From: Seohaeicola saemankumensis
GTDB taxonomy: Bacteria; Pseudomonadota; Alphaproteobacteria; Rhodobacterales; Rhodobacteraceae
NCBI RefSeq assembly: GCF_020171285.1
Contig: NZ_JAIUZI010000009.1
Span: forward strand, 186,001 to 250,000
Direction of reading: 5' to 3'
Length of the DNA stretch: 64,000 nt
Shown: positions 17,903 through 27,006 of the stretch, one piece after another
Numbering within the stretch: the stretch's first letter is position 1
Layout: every line of letters begins with the position of its first letter
Notes under the pieces: generated by a model
Database searches by the model: none
Told to the model about the DNA's origin: nothing
Seen by the model: the letters and a program-made list of their open reading frames with translations, nothing else
Program-made: the position numbers and the translations under genes

Positions 17903-19220
17903 GGCCACAGCCGCCCGCGAGATCGGCCACCGGCGGGTTCTGAACATCGCGCTGCCGATCGTGCTGTCGAATGCGACGGTGCCGATTCTGGGCGCGGTCG
18001 ATACCGGGGTCGTCGGTCAGATCGGACTGGCCGCCCCGATCGGCGCGGTGGGCATCGGTGCGATCATCCTGTCGGGGATCTACTGGATCTTCGGCTTCCT
18101 GCGGATGGGCACGGTGGGCCTGACCAGTCAGGCGCTGGGGGCAGGGGACCATGGCGAGGTGGCGGCATTGCTGACCCGCGCCCTGCTAATCGGAGCCGCA
18201 GCGGGCAGCGCTCTCATCATGCTGCAGATGCCCGTGTTCTGGTTGGCGTTTCAGGCCGCGCCGGCCAGCCCCGAGGTCGAAACGCTGGCCACGGGCTACA
18301 TGCGTATCCGGATCTGGTCTGCCCCTGCGGCGATCGCCATCTACGGCATCACCGGCTGGCTGATCGCGCAGGAACGCACACGCGCGGTGCTGATGATCCA
18401 GCTCTGGATGAACGGGCTGAACATCGCATTGGACATATGGTTCGTGCTGGGGCTGGACTGGGGCGTAAATGGCGTCGCCTTTGCCACGTTTCTGGCGGAA
18501 TGGTCAGGCTTCGCGCTGGGGCTTTGGTTTTGCCGCGCCGTGTTTCGGATGCCGGACTGGCGCAACTGGGCGCAGGTGTTCGACGCAGCGCGGTTGTGGC
18601 ACATGCTGCGGGTCAACACGGATATCCTGATCCGGTCGCTGCTGTTGCAGGCGATGTTCGTGTCGTTCCTGTTCATCGGTTCAAGCTATGGGGACGTGAC
18701 ACTGGCGGCCAACCAGGTGCTGCTGCAATTCCTGATGATCACCGCTTATGCGATGGACGGATTTGCCTTTGCCGCCGAAACCCTCGTCGGGCAGGCGCTG
18801 GGCGCGCGCCAGCAGACCCGGCTGCGCAGGGCGGCGGTTGTCACCAGTTTCTGGGGGTTCGTGGTGGTGGTGGTGCTGGCAGTGGTCTTTGCCGTGGCCG
18901 GGCCGGCGATCATCGCTTTGATGGCCAAGTCGGAACCGGTGCGCGCCGCGGCGCGGGTCTATCTGCCCTATATGATCGCGGCGCCGCCTCTGGGCTGGGC
19001 GGCATGGATGTTGGACGGCATCTTTATCGGGGCCACCGCGACCCGCGACATGCGGAACATGATGCTGATCAGCTTTGTGATCTACTGCGTTGCCCTGGCG
19101 GGATTATTGCCGGGTTTGGGCAACCACGGCCTTTGGCTGGCGTTGCTTGTATCCTTTGTCGCGCGGGGCATCACCCTGGGTCTGAGGTACCCCGCCCTGG
19201 AAGCGCGCGCCGCCGTTTGA
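17895..19220 (+). CDS. MATE-family efflux transporter (DinF/NorM type)
   Basis: 441 residues with about 12 hydrophobic segments; the N-terminal half shows ALPIVLSNATVPILGAVDTGVVGQ, typical of MATE helix 1-2. It uses ion gradients to export organic cations or drugs across the inner membrane. The start is GTG at 17895, overlapping the thioesterase stop by 8 nt. The coupling to thioesterases might suggest export of a hydrolysed acid, but that is speculative. Confidence 0.9.
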   Translation: MVEATAAREIGHRRVLNIALPIVLSNATVPILGAVDTGVVGQIGLAAPIGAVGIGAIILSGIYWIFGFLRMGTVGLTSQALGAGDHGEVAALLTRALLIGAAAGSALIMLQMPVFWLAFQAAPASPEVETLATGYMRIRIWSAPAAIAIYGITGWLIAQERTRAVLMIQLWMNGLNIALDIWFVLGLDWGVNGVAFATFLAEWSGFALGLWFCRAVFRMPDWRNWAQVFDAARLWHMLRVNTDILIRSLLLQAMFVSFLFIGSSYGDVTLAANQVLLQFLMITAYAMDGFAFAAETLVGQALGARQQTRLRRAAVVTSFWGFVVVVVLAVVFAVAGPAIIALMAKSEPVRAAARVYLPYMIAAPPLGWAAWMLDGIFIGATATRDMRNMMLISFVIYCVALAGLLPGLGNHGLWLALLVSFVARGITLGLRYPALEARAAV

Positions 19221-19321
19221 TCGCGGCGGCTTCCGGGGCAGATCCCGCAGTCGTGGGCACTTCACCAATCTCCGGAGCTTTGACGCGCATATACTTGAAT
19301 CCGCGCTGAAAATAAGCGCTC

Positions 19322-19663
19322 TTAAAGTAGGTCCAGAACCCGCTCTGGCGGCCGCCCGATCACCGCGCGTGCGCCTGAGATGGCCAGCGGCCGTTCGATC
19401 AGGATCGGGTTGTCCGCCATCGCGGCCAGCAAGGTCGCGTCGCTGTCCGATTTGCTCAGTCCAAGCTCTTTGAACCGCTTTTCCCCAGGTCGCATCATTT
19501 CGATCACCGGGACACCGAGTGCGGCCTGTGCCGTCGTGATTTCGGCCAGCGACGGCGCGTCTTCGAGATAGCGGCGGACAGACACCTCGGCGTCGCGTTC
19601 CTCGAGCAGGGCCAGCGCGGCGCGCGATTTCGAGCAGCGCGGATTGTGCCAGTATTCGATCAC
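19322..19663 (-). CDS. arsC: ArsC-family (glutaredoxin-dependent) arsenate reductase-like protein
   Basis: 113 residues, thioredoxin fold. The catalytic Cys is C10 in [12 protein letters not shown], and the arginines used by ArsC are present ([23 protein letters not shown]). Starts with GTG at 19663, forming a GTGA overlap with the pyrD stop, so it is read through from pyrD. No arsR, arsB or acr3 is nearby, so the protein may have a general reductase (YffB/Spx-like) role rather than arsenate resistance. Confidence 0.88.
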   Translation of the reverse strand: MIEYWHNPRCSKSRAALALLEERDAEVSVRRYLEDAPSLAEITTAQAALGVPVIEMMRPGEKRFKELGLSKSDSDATLLAAMADNPILIERPLAISGARAVIGRPPERVLDLL

Positions 19664-20718
19664 AGCCAGATCTCCCGTTCGGTTCCAACAGCCGCGGCGA
19701 CCGTATCGAAGCCGTCGCGTTCCAACAAGGCATCCAGCCCGCGCAGGATGTCCGTGACCAGCGATATGCCCGAGTAGACCAGCGCCGAATACAGCTGCAC
19801 CGCGGTGGCCCCGGCGCGGATCTTGGCATAGGCCTGCTCGGCGGTGGCAATTCCCCCGACGCCGACCAGCGGGATGTTCCCGTCTGTCAGGCGATGCAGC
19901 CGGGCCAGAACGCGGGTCGATTTCTCGAACAGCGGCGCGCCGGACAGGCCGCCCGCCTGATCGCGGTGCGGGCTGGTCAGGCCGCTGCGGTCCAAGGTGG
20001 TGTTGGTGGCGATGATGGCGTCGATGCGGGCGTTGGCGGCGACCTCGGCGACATCGGCCAGTTCGGCCTCGCTCAGGTCGGGGGCGATCTTGAGGAAGAC
20101 CGGAATTCGCCGGGGCAGGCCCGCGCGCGCCTCCATCACCCCGGCCAGCAGCGCGGCCAGCGCGTCCTTGCCCTGAAGATCGCGCAGTTTCTCGGTGTTG
20201 GGCGAGGAAACGTTGACCGTGGCGAAATCCAGAAACGCGCCGCAATGGCTCAGCACGCGGGCGAAATCGCCGGCGCGGTCGGTGCTGTCCTTGTTCGCCC
20301 CCAGATTCAGCCCGATCGGCAGGCTGTGGGGGCGGGTGGCCAGACGTTCGGCGGCGGCTTCCATGCCCTGATTGTTGAACCCGAAGCGGTTGATCACCGC
20401 GCGGTCCTCGCCAAGGCGGAACAGGCGGGGTTTCGGGTTGCCGGGCTGCGCGCGCGGCGTGACCGCGCCGACCTCTAGAAAGCCAAAGCCGCAATGGGCC
20501 AGCGGGTGCAGCAGCGTCGCGTTCTTGTCGAAACCCGCCGCCAGGCCAAGCGGGTTGGCCAGGGTCATCCCCGCCAGGGTGGTTTCGAGCCGGGGGGACG
20601 AGATTGGTCCCGGCTTGGGGCCGAACCCCGCTTTCAGCGCCTTGTGCGCCATGTCGTGGGCCTGTTCGGGGTCCATCCGGTGCAGCACGGCCAGTCCGGC
20701 CCGTTCCAGCAGGCTCAT
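19660..20718 (-). CDS. pyrD: Dihydroorotate dehydrogenase (quinone), class 2
   Basis: 352-residue FMN enzyme oxidising dihydroorotate to orotate with membrane quinone, the fourth step of pyrimidine synthesis. The class 2 N-terminal helices ([25 protein letters not shown]), the AAGFDKN segment, the [14 protein letters not shown] segment with catalytic Ser, and the C-terminal phosphate-binding [16 protein letters not shown] are all present. It overlaps the DUF952 gene by 4 nt upstream and arsC by 4 nt downstream. Confidence 0.96.
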   Translation of the reverse strand: MSLLERAGLAVLHRMDPEQAHDMAHKALKAGFGPKPGPISSPRLETTLAGMTLANPLGLAAGFDKNATLLHPLAHCGFGFLEVGAVTPRAQPGNPKPRLFRLGEDRAVINRFGFNNQGMEAAAERLATRPHSLPIGLNLGANKDSTDRAGDFARVLSHCGAFLDFATVNVSSPNTEKLRDLQGKDALAALLAGVMEARAGLPRRIPVFLKIAPDLSEAELADVAEVAANARIDAIIATNTTLDRSGLTSPHRDQAGGLSGAPLFEKSTRVLARLHRLTDGNIPLVGVGGIATAEQAYAKIRAGATAVQLYSALVYSGISLVTDILRGLDALLERDGFDTVAAAVGTEREIWL

Positions 20719-21053
20719 ACCAGATCGTCCGGAAATCGGTGGGCCCCGTCAACCAGTGGAAGAGGGCGGGACCACAGCACATCGGCCACCTGCAGGTCGC
20801 GGTAGAGATGCGGAAACTCGGCTCCGCCGCGCGAGACCTCCCATTTCAGGGCGTCGCCCAGACCGTCGGTTTCAACGGCCAGCAGCATCAGCCCGTCTTC
20901 GCCGGCAAAATGCTTGGCGGCGGTTTCCGCCGCCTGCGTTGCGGTCGAGAAATGGACGAAACCGTCGGCAACGTCGATCGGGGCGCCCGGGGTCGTCCCC
21001 TGCGCCTGCAGCGCGGCCCATTCGTTCGCGCGGAATATCTTGTAGATCAGCAT
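20715..21053 (-). CDS. DUF952 protein
   Basis: 112 residues matching the DUF952 family: [13 protein letters not shown] at the start, [20 protein letters not shown] in the middle and an acidic [13 protein letters not shown] near the end. The family is common in alphaproteobacteria and its function is unknown. It is first in the operon with pyrD and arsC (4-nt overlap). Confidence 0.87.
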   Translation of the reverse strand: MLIYKIFRANEWAALQAQGTTPGAPIDVADGFVHFSTATQAAETAAKHFAGEDGLMLLAVETDGLGDALKWEVSRGGAEFPHLYRDLQVADVLWSRPLPLVDGAHRFPDDLV

Positions 21054-21183
21054 GGGCGGGTGATGCCTTGGGCAGCGCCGGGAATCAAGCGTGATTAGCG
21101 CGAGGTCAGCCGCGTTGAATCTTTGACAGACGCCGAATTGCAGCGCACCATCCCGTCAAAAATCAAACCAGGGAGTTTTTACC

Positions 21184-22761
21184 ATGTTTACGCGTTACCT
21201 AGCCACCGTTGCCGCGCTGGCGCTGACCGCAGGCACCGCCGCAGCCGACTATACGCTGACCATCCTGCACACCAATGATTTCCATTCCCGTTTTGAACCG
21301 ATCAGCAAATACGACAGCGGCTGCAGCGCTGACTCGAACGCCGAGGGGAAATGCTTTGGCGGCTCGGCCCGGCTAGTGACCGCGATCGCCGATGCCCGTG
21401 CGCGGTCCAACAACGCGATCCTCGTGGACGGTGGCGACCAGTTCCAGGGGTCGCTGTTCTATACCTATTACAAGGGCAAGGTCGCGGCCGAGATGATGAA
21501 CAAGCTCGGCTATGATGCGATGACCGTGGGCAACCACGAATTCGACGACGGCCCGGAGGTGCTGCGCGGGTTCATGGATTCGGTGGATTTCCCGGTCTTG
21601 ATGTCGAATGCCGATGTCTCGGCTGAACCGCACCTGGCCGACGTGCTGAAGAAATCCACGGTGATCGAGCGGGGCGGAGAGAAACTGGGCCTGATCGGGC
21701 TGACGCCCGAGGACACCCCCGAAATCGCCTCGCCCGGGCCGAACGTGTCGTTCAGTGATCCGGTGGCGGCGGTGCAGGCCGAGGTCGATGCGCTGACCGC
21801 GATGGGCGTGAACAAGATCATCGTGCTGAGCCATTCCGGCTATGCGGTGGATCAGCGGGTGGCAGCGGAAACCACTGGTGTCGACGTGATCGTCGGCGGC
21901 CATTCCAACACCTATCTCAGCAACGTGTCGGACCGCGCATCGGGGCCGTACCCGACAGTGGTGAACGGGGTGCAGATCGTGCAGGCCTATGCCTATGGCA
22001 AGTTCCTGGGCGAGCTGAACGTAACCTTTGACGACGCCGGCAACGTGACCGAGGCGGTGGGCGAACCGCTGGTGATGGATGGCACGGTGACCGAGGATGC
22101 CGGCACGGTGGCGCGGATTGCCGAGCTGGCCGCGCCGCTGGACGAGATCCGCAACAAGGTGATCGGCGGTGCCGCCAGCGCCATCGAGGGCAACCGCGAT
22201 GTGTGCCGGGTGATGGAATGCGCCATGGGCAACCTGGTGGCGGATGCCATGCTCGACCGTGTCGCTGACCAGGGCGTGACCATCGCCATTGCCAATTCCG
22301 GCGGTCTGCGCGCCAGCATCGACGCCGGCGACGTGACCATGGGCGAGGTGCTGACGGTGCTGCCGTTCCAGAACACGCTGTCGACCTTCGAGATCACCGG
22401 CGCAGGTCTGGTCGAGGCGCTGGAGAACGGCGTCAGCCAGGTCGAAGAGGTCAAGGGCCGGTTCCCGCAGGTGGCCGGGATGCAGTTCATCTGGGATCCG
22501 TCGGTGGCCCCGGGCGAAGGCCGGGTGACCGAGGTGCTGGTTGCCAGCGACGACGGGTTTGTGCCGATTGATCCGGAGGCGACCTATCTGGTTGTCACCA
22601 ACAATTATGTGCGCAACGGCGGCGACGGCTACGCGATGTTCGCCGGTGACGACAAGAACGCCTATGACTTCGGGCCCGATCTGGCTGATGTCACGGCGGA
22701 ATACCTGGCCGCGAACGCGCCGTACCAGCCCTATACCGACGGGCGGATCGCCCAGAAGTGA
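21184..22761 (+). CDS. Periplasmic 5'-nucleotidase / UshA-family metallophosphatase
   Basis: 525 residues with a Sec signal peptide (cleavage probably after A21, TAAA-DYT). The calcineurin-like domain shows ILHTNDFHSRFEP (about 28-39), GNHEFDDGP (116-124), SHSGYAVDQ and GGHSNT, the two-metal ligands. The C-terminal nucleotide-binding domain has NSGGLRASIDAGDVTMGEV and NNYVRNGGDGYAMF. It releases phosphate and nucleosides from extracellular nucleotides, feeding uptake and the salvage enzymes at the left end of the window. AGGGAG stands before the ATG. The gene is monocistronic. Confidence 0.93.
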   Translation: MFTRYLATVAALALTAGTAAADYTLTILHTNDFHSRFEPISKYDSGCSADSNAEGKCFGGSARLVTAIADARARSNNAILVDGGDQFQGSLFYTYYKGKVAAEMMNKLGYDAMTVGNHEFDDGPEVLRGFMDSVDFPVLMSNADVSAEPHLADVLKKSTVIERGGEKLGLIGLTPEDTPEIASPGPNVSFSDPVAAVQAEVDALTAMGVNKIIVLSHSGYAVDQRVAAETTGVDVIVGGHSNTYLSNVSDRASGPYPTVVNGVQIVQAYAYGKFLGELNVTFDDAGNVTEAVGEPLVMDGTVTEDAGTVARIAELAAPLDEIRNKVIGGAASAIEGNRDVCRVMECAMGNLVADAMLDRVADQGVTIAIANSGGLRASIDAGDVTMGEVLTVLPFQNTLSTFEITGAGLVEALENGVSQVEEVKGRFPQVAGMQFIWDPSVAPGEGRVTEVLVASDDGFVPIDPEATYLVVTNNYVRNGGDGYAMFAGDDKNAYDFGPDLADVTAEYLAANAPYQPYTDGRIAQK

Positions 22762-22765
22762 CGCG

Positions 22766-24514
22766 TCAGTTGCCGATCCCGGGCCATAGCCCGGGATCGA
22801 GCCCTGCAATGAACGGGGCGAGTTCATCGGCGTGGTCGCGCCATCCACCGATCGATCTGGAGTGTACCGGCTGACGCAATTGCGTCGCGCTCAGGGTCAG
22901 GACCTGGCCGGCATGCACATGGGGGCTGGCCATTTCCTCGGTCCAGCCGAGGCCGCAGAACCCGGCGATCCGCCGCGATCCGGCCGTGATATCGGCAACG
23001 ATGTCTTCGTAAGCGGTATCGAGCAGACTGTCGGGCCAGAGCGCGCGCCAGTGGTTCATGGTCCGCGCATACAGGTTGAACCGGTGGGCCATCGCAGCAA
23101 GATCATAGGTATAGTTCAGCGCCGTGCCCGAGAAATGACCCCGCCACATGGAAAGTGCGATGTCACGCGGGTCGCGGGTCAGGTTGATGATCCGGGCGTC
23201 GGGGTAGGCGGCCCTGATAAAGCCGACCAAGCGATAGTTCTCGGGCATCTTGTCGACATAGGCCCGGGTCTGGGGCGGCAGGTCTGGCAAGAGCTGCCGG
23301 TCACAATCGACAAATCGTTGTATTGCTTCTGAATCGAACGGCAGATCCTTGTTGATCAGGTCCTGCAACAGGCTTCCGGTTGCGCCGCGTTCGCCCAACG
23401 GCGCGACATTCGGGTGCGCGCCCAGGATGGCCTCGGCCAGCGTGGTGCCGGACCGTGGCAGGCCGACAATATAGATGGGCAACGGCTCGTTGCATTCCAC
23501 CTCCGGCAATCGCTGGGACGCGGAAAACCGGGACAGCAGTTTTTCGTTCAGCGCGGCGTCATCGCGGGCCGAGTAGGGCAGAACCGATGCCATGTCGCGG
23601 TTGGCCATGGCAAGCGATCTGGCCGCTTCAGCCTTTCGGCCTGACTGCTCTTCGATCCGGGCCCGTGCAAAAAACAGGCTCGCCCGTGTTTCCGACCGCT
23701 TGGGCGCTGTTTTCAGGGCGTTCTCGATCTGCGGTTCGAGTGCCTTGTTGGCCGCGCCGTCCTGAAGGTGCGACAGCTGTTCCAGCGCCTCCGCCTGACC
23801 TGGCACAAGGGTCAGCGCCTGGTGGTATTCTCGAATAGCGGCCGCGTTGTTCCCGGTTTCAACGTGATGCGCGGCCAGCCGCAGCCGCGCACGCAGATGC
23901 TGTGGGGCAAGGGCGACCGCCCGGTTTACCATCGCAAGCGCGTCAGCGTACCGGGTCTGTCGGGCCAGGGGGCGGCTGATGGCAACCAGCGCATCGACAT
24001 CGTTGGGATTCCGGTCAAGAGCTGCCTGGTAATCGGCCAGCGCCCCGAAGAGATGGCCCATGCGTTCGCGAACCATGGCGCGCAGCACCAGTCCGCGCGA
24101 TGACACCGGATCGGCATCTACGGCCCTGGTCGCGGCATGGCTGGCCTCTTGAGCAAGCCCCAGGGCCAGATAACTTTGGGCCAGAAGATACCATGCCGCT
24201 GCGTCGGCTGTATCCTGTTCCACCAAGGGCGCGAGCACCGTGCTGGCCGCTTCGGGTCGCCCCAGCAACAGCTGGGTCTGAGCCAGATTGCGGCGGGCAT
24301 CGGAAAGCGACGGATCCAGCTTCAACGCCTTGATGAACTGGGCGGCGGCTTCGCGATGCTGCCCCAGCTTGCCCAGGGCGATCCCGGCAATATTGGGCGC
24401 GGCCGCCAGTCCGGGGTGTTTTTTCATGGCCGATCTGGCGGCCTTCAACGCGTGTTTATAGCGCCTCTGGCCCAAAAGGCTTTGCGCTTTTTCGAGGTCG
24501 TGTGTGAACAACAT
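22766..24514 (-). CDS. TPR-sulfotransferase fusion protein
   Basis: 582 residues. Residues 1-300 are tetratricopeptide repeats (e.g. ALGKLGQHREAAAQFIKALKLDP). A sulfotransferase domain begins near 343 with YIVGLPRSGTTLAEAILGAHP, the PAPS 5'-phosphosulfate loop, and NLTRDPRDIALSMWRG is the 3'-phosphate motif. There is no signal peptide, so it is probably cytoplasmic. Proteins of this architecture are frequent in marine alphaproteobacteria; the acceptor is unknown. It ends 5 bp from the convergent nucleotidase and is divergent from the SRAP gene. Confidence 0.9.
   Translation of the reverse strand: MLFTHDLEKAQSLLGQRRYKHALKAARSAMKKHPGLAAAPNIAGIALGKLGQHREAAAQFIKALKLDPSLSDARRNLAQTQLLLGRPEAASTVLAPLVEQDTADAAAWYLLAQSYLALGLAQEASHAATRAVDADPVSSRGLVLRAMVRERMGHLFGALADYQAALDRNPNDVDALVAISRPLARQTRYADALAMVNRAVALAPQHLRARLRLAAHHVETGNNAAAIREYHQALTLVPGQAEALEQLSHLQDGAANKALEPQIENALKTAPKRSETRASLFFARARIEEQSGRKAEAARSLAMANRDMASVLPYSARDDAALNEKLLSRFSASQRLPEVECNEPLPIYIVGLPRSGTTLAEAILGAHPNVAPLGERGATGSLLQDLINKDLPFDSEAIQRFVDCDRQLLPDLPPQTRAYVDKMPENYRLVGFIRAAYPDARIINLTRDPRDIALSMWRGHFSGTALNYTYDLAAMAHRFNLYARTMNHWRALWPDSLLDTAYEDIVADITAGSRRIAGFCGLGWTEEMASPHVHAGQVLTLSATQLRQPVHSRSIGGWRDHADELAPFIAGLDPGLWPGIGN
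22774..22799. terminator. Perfect 11-bp hairpin in a convergent junction, coding-embedded
   Basis: CGATCCCGGGC (22774-22784), loop CATA, and its exact complement (22789-22799). It follows the nucleotidase stop and lies within the last codons of the TPR-sulfotransferase gene. It could terminate the nucleotidase message; no T tract is seen. Confidence 0.5.
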
Positions 24515-24638
24515 GTGACGGGGAGAATCCTGCCGATGACAGCTGTGACATTAGCTTCATGTTGGGGGCAGGGAATCGAATTGCGCTTGGCGGCAAAGTG
24601 CTATGGCAACACTCCGCGTACGGGCCTAAAATGCAGGC

Positions 24639-25304
24639 ATGTGCGGACGTTTCGCGATCACTTTACCGACCGATGCGATGGCGCAGCTGTTCGCGGCGCA
24701 GCCCGACAACAGGCTGCCCGCAGTGCCTAGTTTCAACGTCTGCCCGACCAACCAGGTGCATGTGGTGCGCGGCGCCGAAACCGGTCGTCGGTTGCAGCCG
24801 ATGCGCTGGGGTTTCCTGCCCCACTGGTACAAGGCGGAAAACGCGGGGCCGCTGCTGATCAACGCCCGGGCCGAAACGATTGCTGAGAAACCCGCCTTTC
24901 GCGCCGCCTGCCGTGACCGGCGTTGTCTGATCGTGGCGACGGGGTTCTATGAATGGACCAAGGATGCCGATGGCACCCGGTTGCCATGGTACATTTTTCG
25001 CAAGGATGGTGCCCCGGTGGCCTTTGCCGGGGTCTGGCAGGCCTGGGGCAAGGACGACCCTTTTGCCACCTGCGCTATCGTCACCACCTCTGCCAATCGC
25101 AACATGTCGGCGATCCACCACCGGATGCCGCTGATTCTCGAACCTCAACACTGGGCCAAGTGGCTGGGAGAGGAGGGCAAGGGCGCGGCGCGGCTGATGC
25201 AGCCGGGACCAGAAGAATCGCTGGCCTATCACCGGGTCGGGCGCGCGGTGAATTCCAACCGGGTCAGCGGACCAGATTTGATCGAACCGATCGAGGCGGA
25301 ATAG
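24639..25304 (+). CDS. yedK: SRAP domain protein (YedK/HMCES), abasic-site DNA-protein crosslinker
   Basis: 221 residues. It protects abasic sites in single-stranded DNA by forming a thiazolidine link through its N-terminal Cys. All key residues are at positions matching E. coli YedK: C2 after Met removal (MCGRFAITLP), N75 in LLINARAET, E105 in TGFYEWTKD and H160 in MSAIHHRMP. Transcribed alone, divergent from the TPR-sulfotransferase and convergent with the MarR gene. No LexA box was sought exhaustively. Confidence 0.95.
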   Translation: MCGRFAITLPTDAMAQLFAAQPDNRLPAVPSFNVCPTNQVHVVRGAETGRRLQPMRWGFLPHWYKAENAGPLLINARAETIAEKPAFRAACRDRRCLIVATGFYEWTKDADGTRLPWYIFRKDGAPVAFAGVWQAWGKDDPFATCAIVTTSANRNMSAIHHRMPLILEPQHWAKWLGEEGKGAARLMQPGPEESLAYHRVGRAVNSNRVSGPDLIEPIEAE

Positions 25305-25319
25305 GCGCGGACGGGGCGC

Positions 25320-25790
25320 TCAGCCGGTTCTGGTTCCCGGCGTGACCAAGGGCGCGCGGCTGTGTTCGTTGCCAGCCATGGTGACCTTTTGCAGCAGCTC
25401 GATAAAAGTTTGCCGTTCGGTTTGGTCGAGACCGGCGAGGATCTCGGGCTGAATGTCGACGACATGTGGGCGGGCGGCATCCAGCAGGGCCTCGCCTTCG
25501 GGTGTCAGGCGCAACTCCTTTGCGCGGCGGTCGGTCGGCGAGGTGCGCCGCGCCACCAATCCGCGCGCATCCAGACGGTCGATCACCTTGCCCAGAGTAG
25601 CACGATCATAGGCGACCATGCCGGCCACCGTGGCCTGGTCGATACCGGGTTGGTCGCGCACGGCGCTCAGCGCGGCAAACTGAACCGGCGTCAGGTTCAG
25701 GCCAGCCGCCGCGATCCGCTCCATGAACAGGGCAACGGCGATCTGGTTGAGCCGCCGGACCAGATGTCCGGGCATGGTATGAATATCCAT
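25320..25790 (-). CDS. MarR-family transcriptional regulator
   Basis: 156 residues with the MarR winged helix: LTPVQFAALSAVRDQPGIDQATVAGMVAYDRATLGKVIDRLDARGLVARRTSPTD is split over the recognition helix and wing, and the RRTSPTDRRAKELRLT wing is standard. The ATG at 25790 has AGGAAGGG upstream; longer in-frame starts lack a site. The ligand and target are unknown. The nearest divergent gene is selU (start 25936), a possible but unproven target. Confidence 0.9.
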   Translation of the reverse strand: MDIHTMPGHLVRRLNQIAVALFMERIAAAGLNLTPVQFAALSAVRDQPGIDQATVAGMVAYDRATLGKVIDRLDARGLVARRTSPTDRRAKELRLTPEGEALLDAARPHVVDIQPEILAGLDQTERQTFIELLQKVTMAGNEHSRAPLVTPGTRTG

Positions 25791-25935
25791 TGTTTCCCTT
25801 CCTTTCCGGGACCTTCTGGCCATCCTGACCATTGCCGTTGAATTTGACAAGTGTGCTTATAGTCGAACGGTCGCCTAATTCTGTCTGCGATCTCTGTGTC
25901 TTTCGCTTGCGGACGCGACGGGTTAGACCGGGCGT

Positions 25936-27006
25936 ATGGGCCTGTCTTTTACCTCTCTCTCCGCGCTTCTGGATCACGGCTTTGACACGGTGATCGACGT
26001 GCGCAGCCCGGCGGAATACGCCGAGGATCACATTCCCGGCGCCATCAGCCTGCCGGTGCTGGACAATGCCGAACGGGCCGAGGTGGGCACGATCTACAAG
26101 CAGCAAAGCCCGTTTCTGGCTCGCAAGCTCGGGGCGGCTCTGGTGTTTCGCAATGCCGCCCGCCATGTCGAAACCGAATTGCGCGACCGCGACGGTGGCT
26201 GGCGGCCGCTGGTCTATTGCTGGCGCGGGGGGCAGCGGTCGGGGTCGTTTACCTGGATGCTGGGCCAGATCGGCTGGCGGGCGGATGTAATCGAGGGGGG
26301 ATATCGCACCTATCGGCGTCTGGTGAACCGGATGCTCTATGACGACGTGTTACCGCATCGTCTGGTGCTGCTGGACGGCTATACCGGCACCGCCAAAACC
26401 GATCTGCTGCGGCGGCTGGCCCGGCGCGGGGTGCAGGTTCTGGACCTTGAAGGCGCCGCCGATCATCGCGGCTCGCTTCTGGGGGGCACTGGCCGACCAC
26501 AACCCAGCCAGAAGGCCTTTGAATCGCGGCTGGCGGTGGACCTCTGCGCGCTGGACCCGGCGCGCCCGGTTGTGGTCGAGGCGGAGTCGAGCAAGATCGG
26601 CGAGCGGATCATCCCACCCAGCCTGTGGTCCGCGATGCGCGCGGCCCCCCGCATTGACGTCAGCGCCCCGATCGAGGCGCGCACCGCCTACCTCGTGCGA
26701 GCCTACGATGACATCCTGTCCGACGCGGACCGGCTGCGCGACAAACTGGAACCGTTGCGTGCCTATCGCGGCGGTGCCATTGTCGATGGCTGGCTCGATT
26801 TGATCGCCGAGGGCGACAAGGCCGGGCTGACGCGGGCGCTGATGGTTCAGCACTACGACCCGGCCTATGACAAATCGCGCCGGGCGTTTGGCGCAACCCG
26901 GATCGCCGTGGTCCCCGCCCGCGATCTGACCGCGGCGTCGCTGGACACGGTCGCGGCCGAAGTGGAGCAGGTCGTCGCGCGATTGCCTCAGCCCAACGTC
27001 AGCTGA
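25936..27006 (+). CDS. selU: tRNA 2-selenouridine synthase
   Basis: 356 residues (SelU/MnmH, YbbB). Replaces sulfur by selenium in 2-thiouridine at tRNA wobble position 34 using selenophosphate, through a geranylated intermediate. The N-terminal rhodanese domain has catalytic C95 in VYCWRGGQRSGS; the C-terminal P-loop domain has GYTGTAKT (148-155). Its tail overlaps the convergent selD gene by 19 bp, and SelD makes its selenium donor. Confidence 0.94.
   Translation: MGLSFTSLSALLDHGFDTVIDVRSPAEYAEDHIPGAISLPVLDNAERAEVGTIYKQQSPFLARKLGAALVFRNAARHVETELRDRDGGWRPLVYCWRGGQRSGSFTWMLGQIGWRADVIEGGYRTYRRLVNRMLYDDVLPHRLVLLDGYTGTAKTDLLRRLARRGVQVLDLEGAADHRGSLLGGTGRPQPSQKAFESRLAVDLCALDPARPVVVEAESSKIGERIIPPSLWSAMRAAPRIDVSAPIEARTAYLVRAYDDILSDADRLRDKLEPLRAYRGGAIVDGWLDLIAEGDKAGLTRALMVQHYDPAYDKSRRAFGATRIAVVPARDLTAASLDTVAAEVEQVVARLPQPNVS

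Noticed and set aside
19303..19319. GCGCT-N7-AGCGC hairpin between the MATE and arsC genes
   Set aside because: Only 5 bp of stem and no T tract; too weak to call a terminator.
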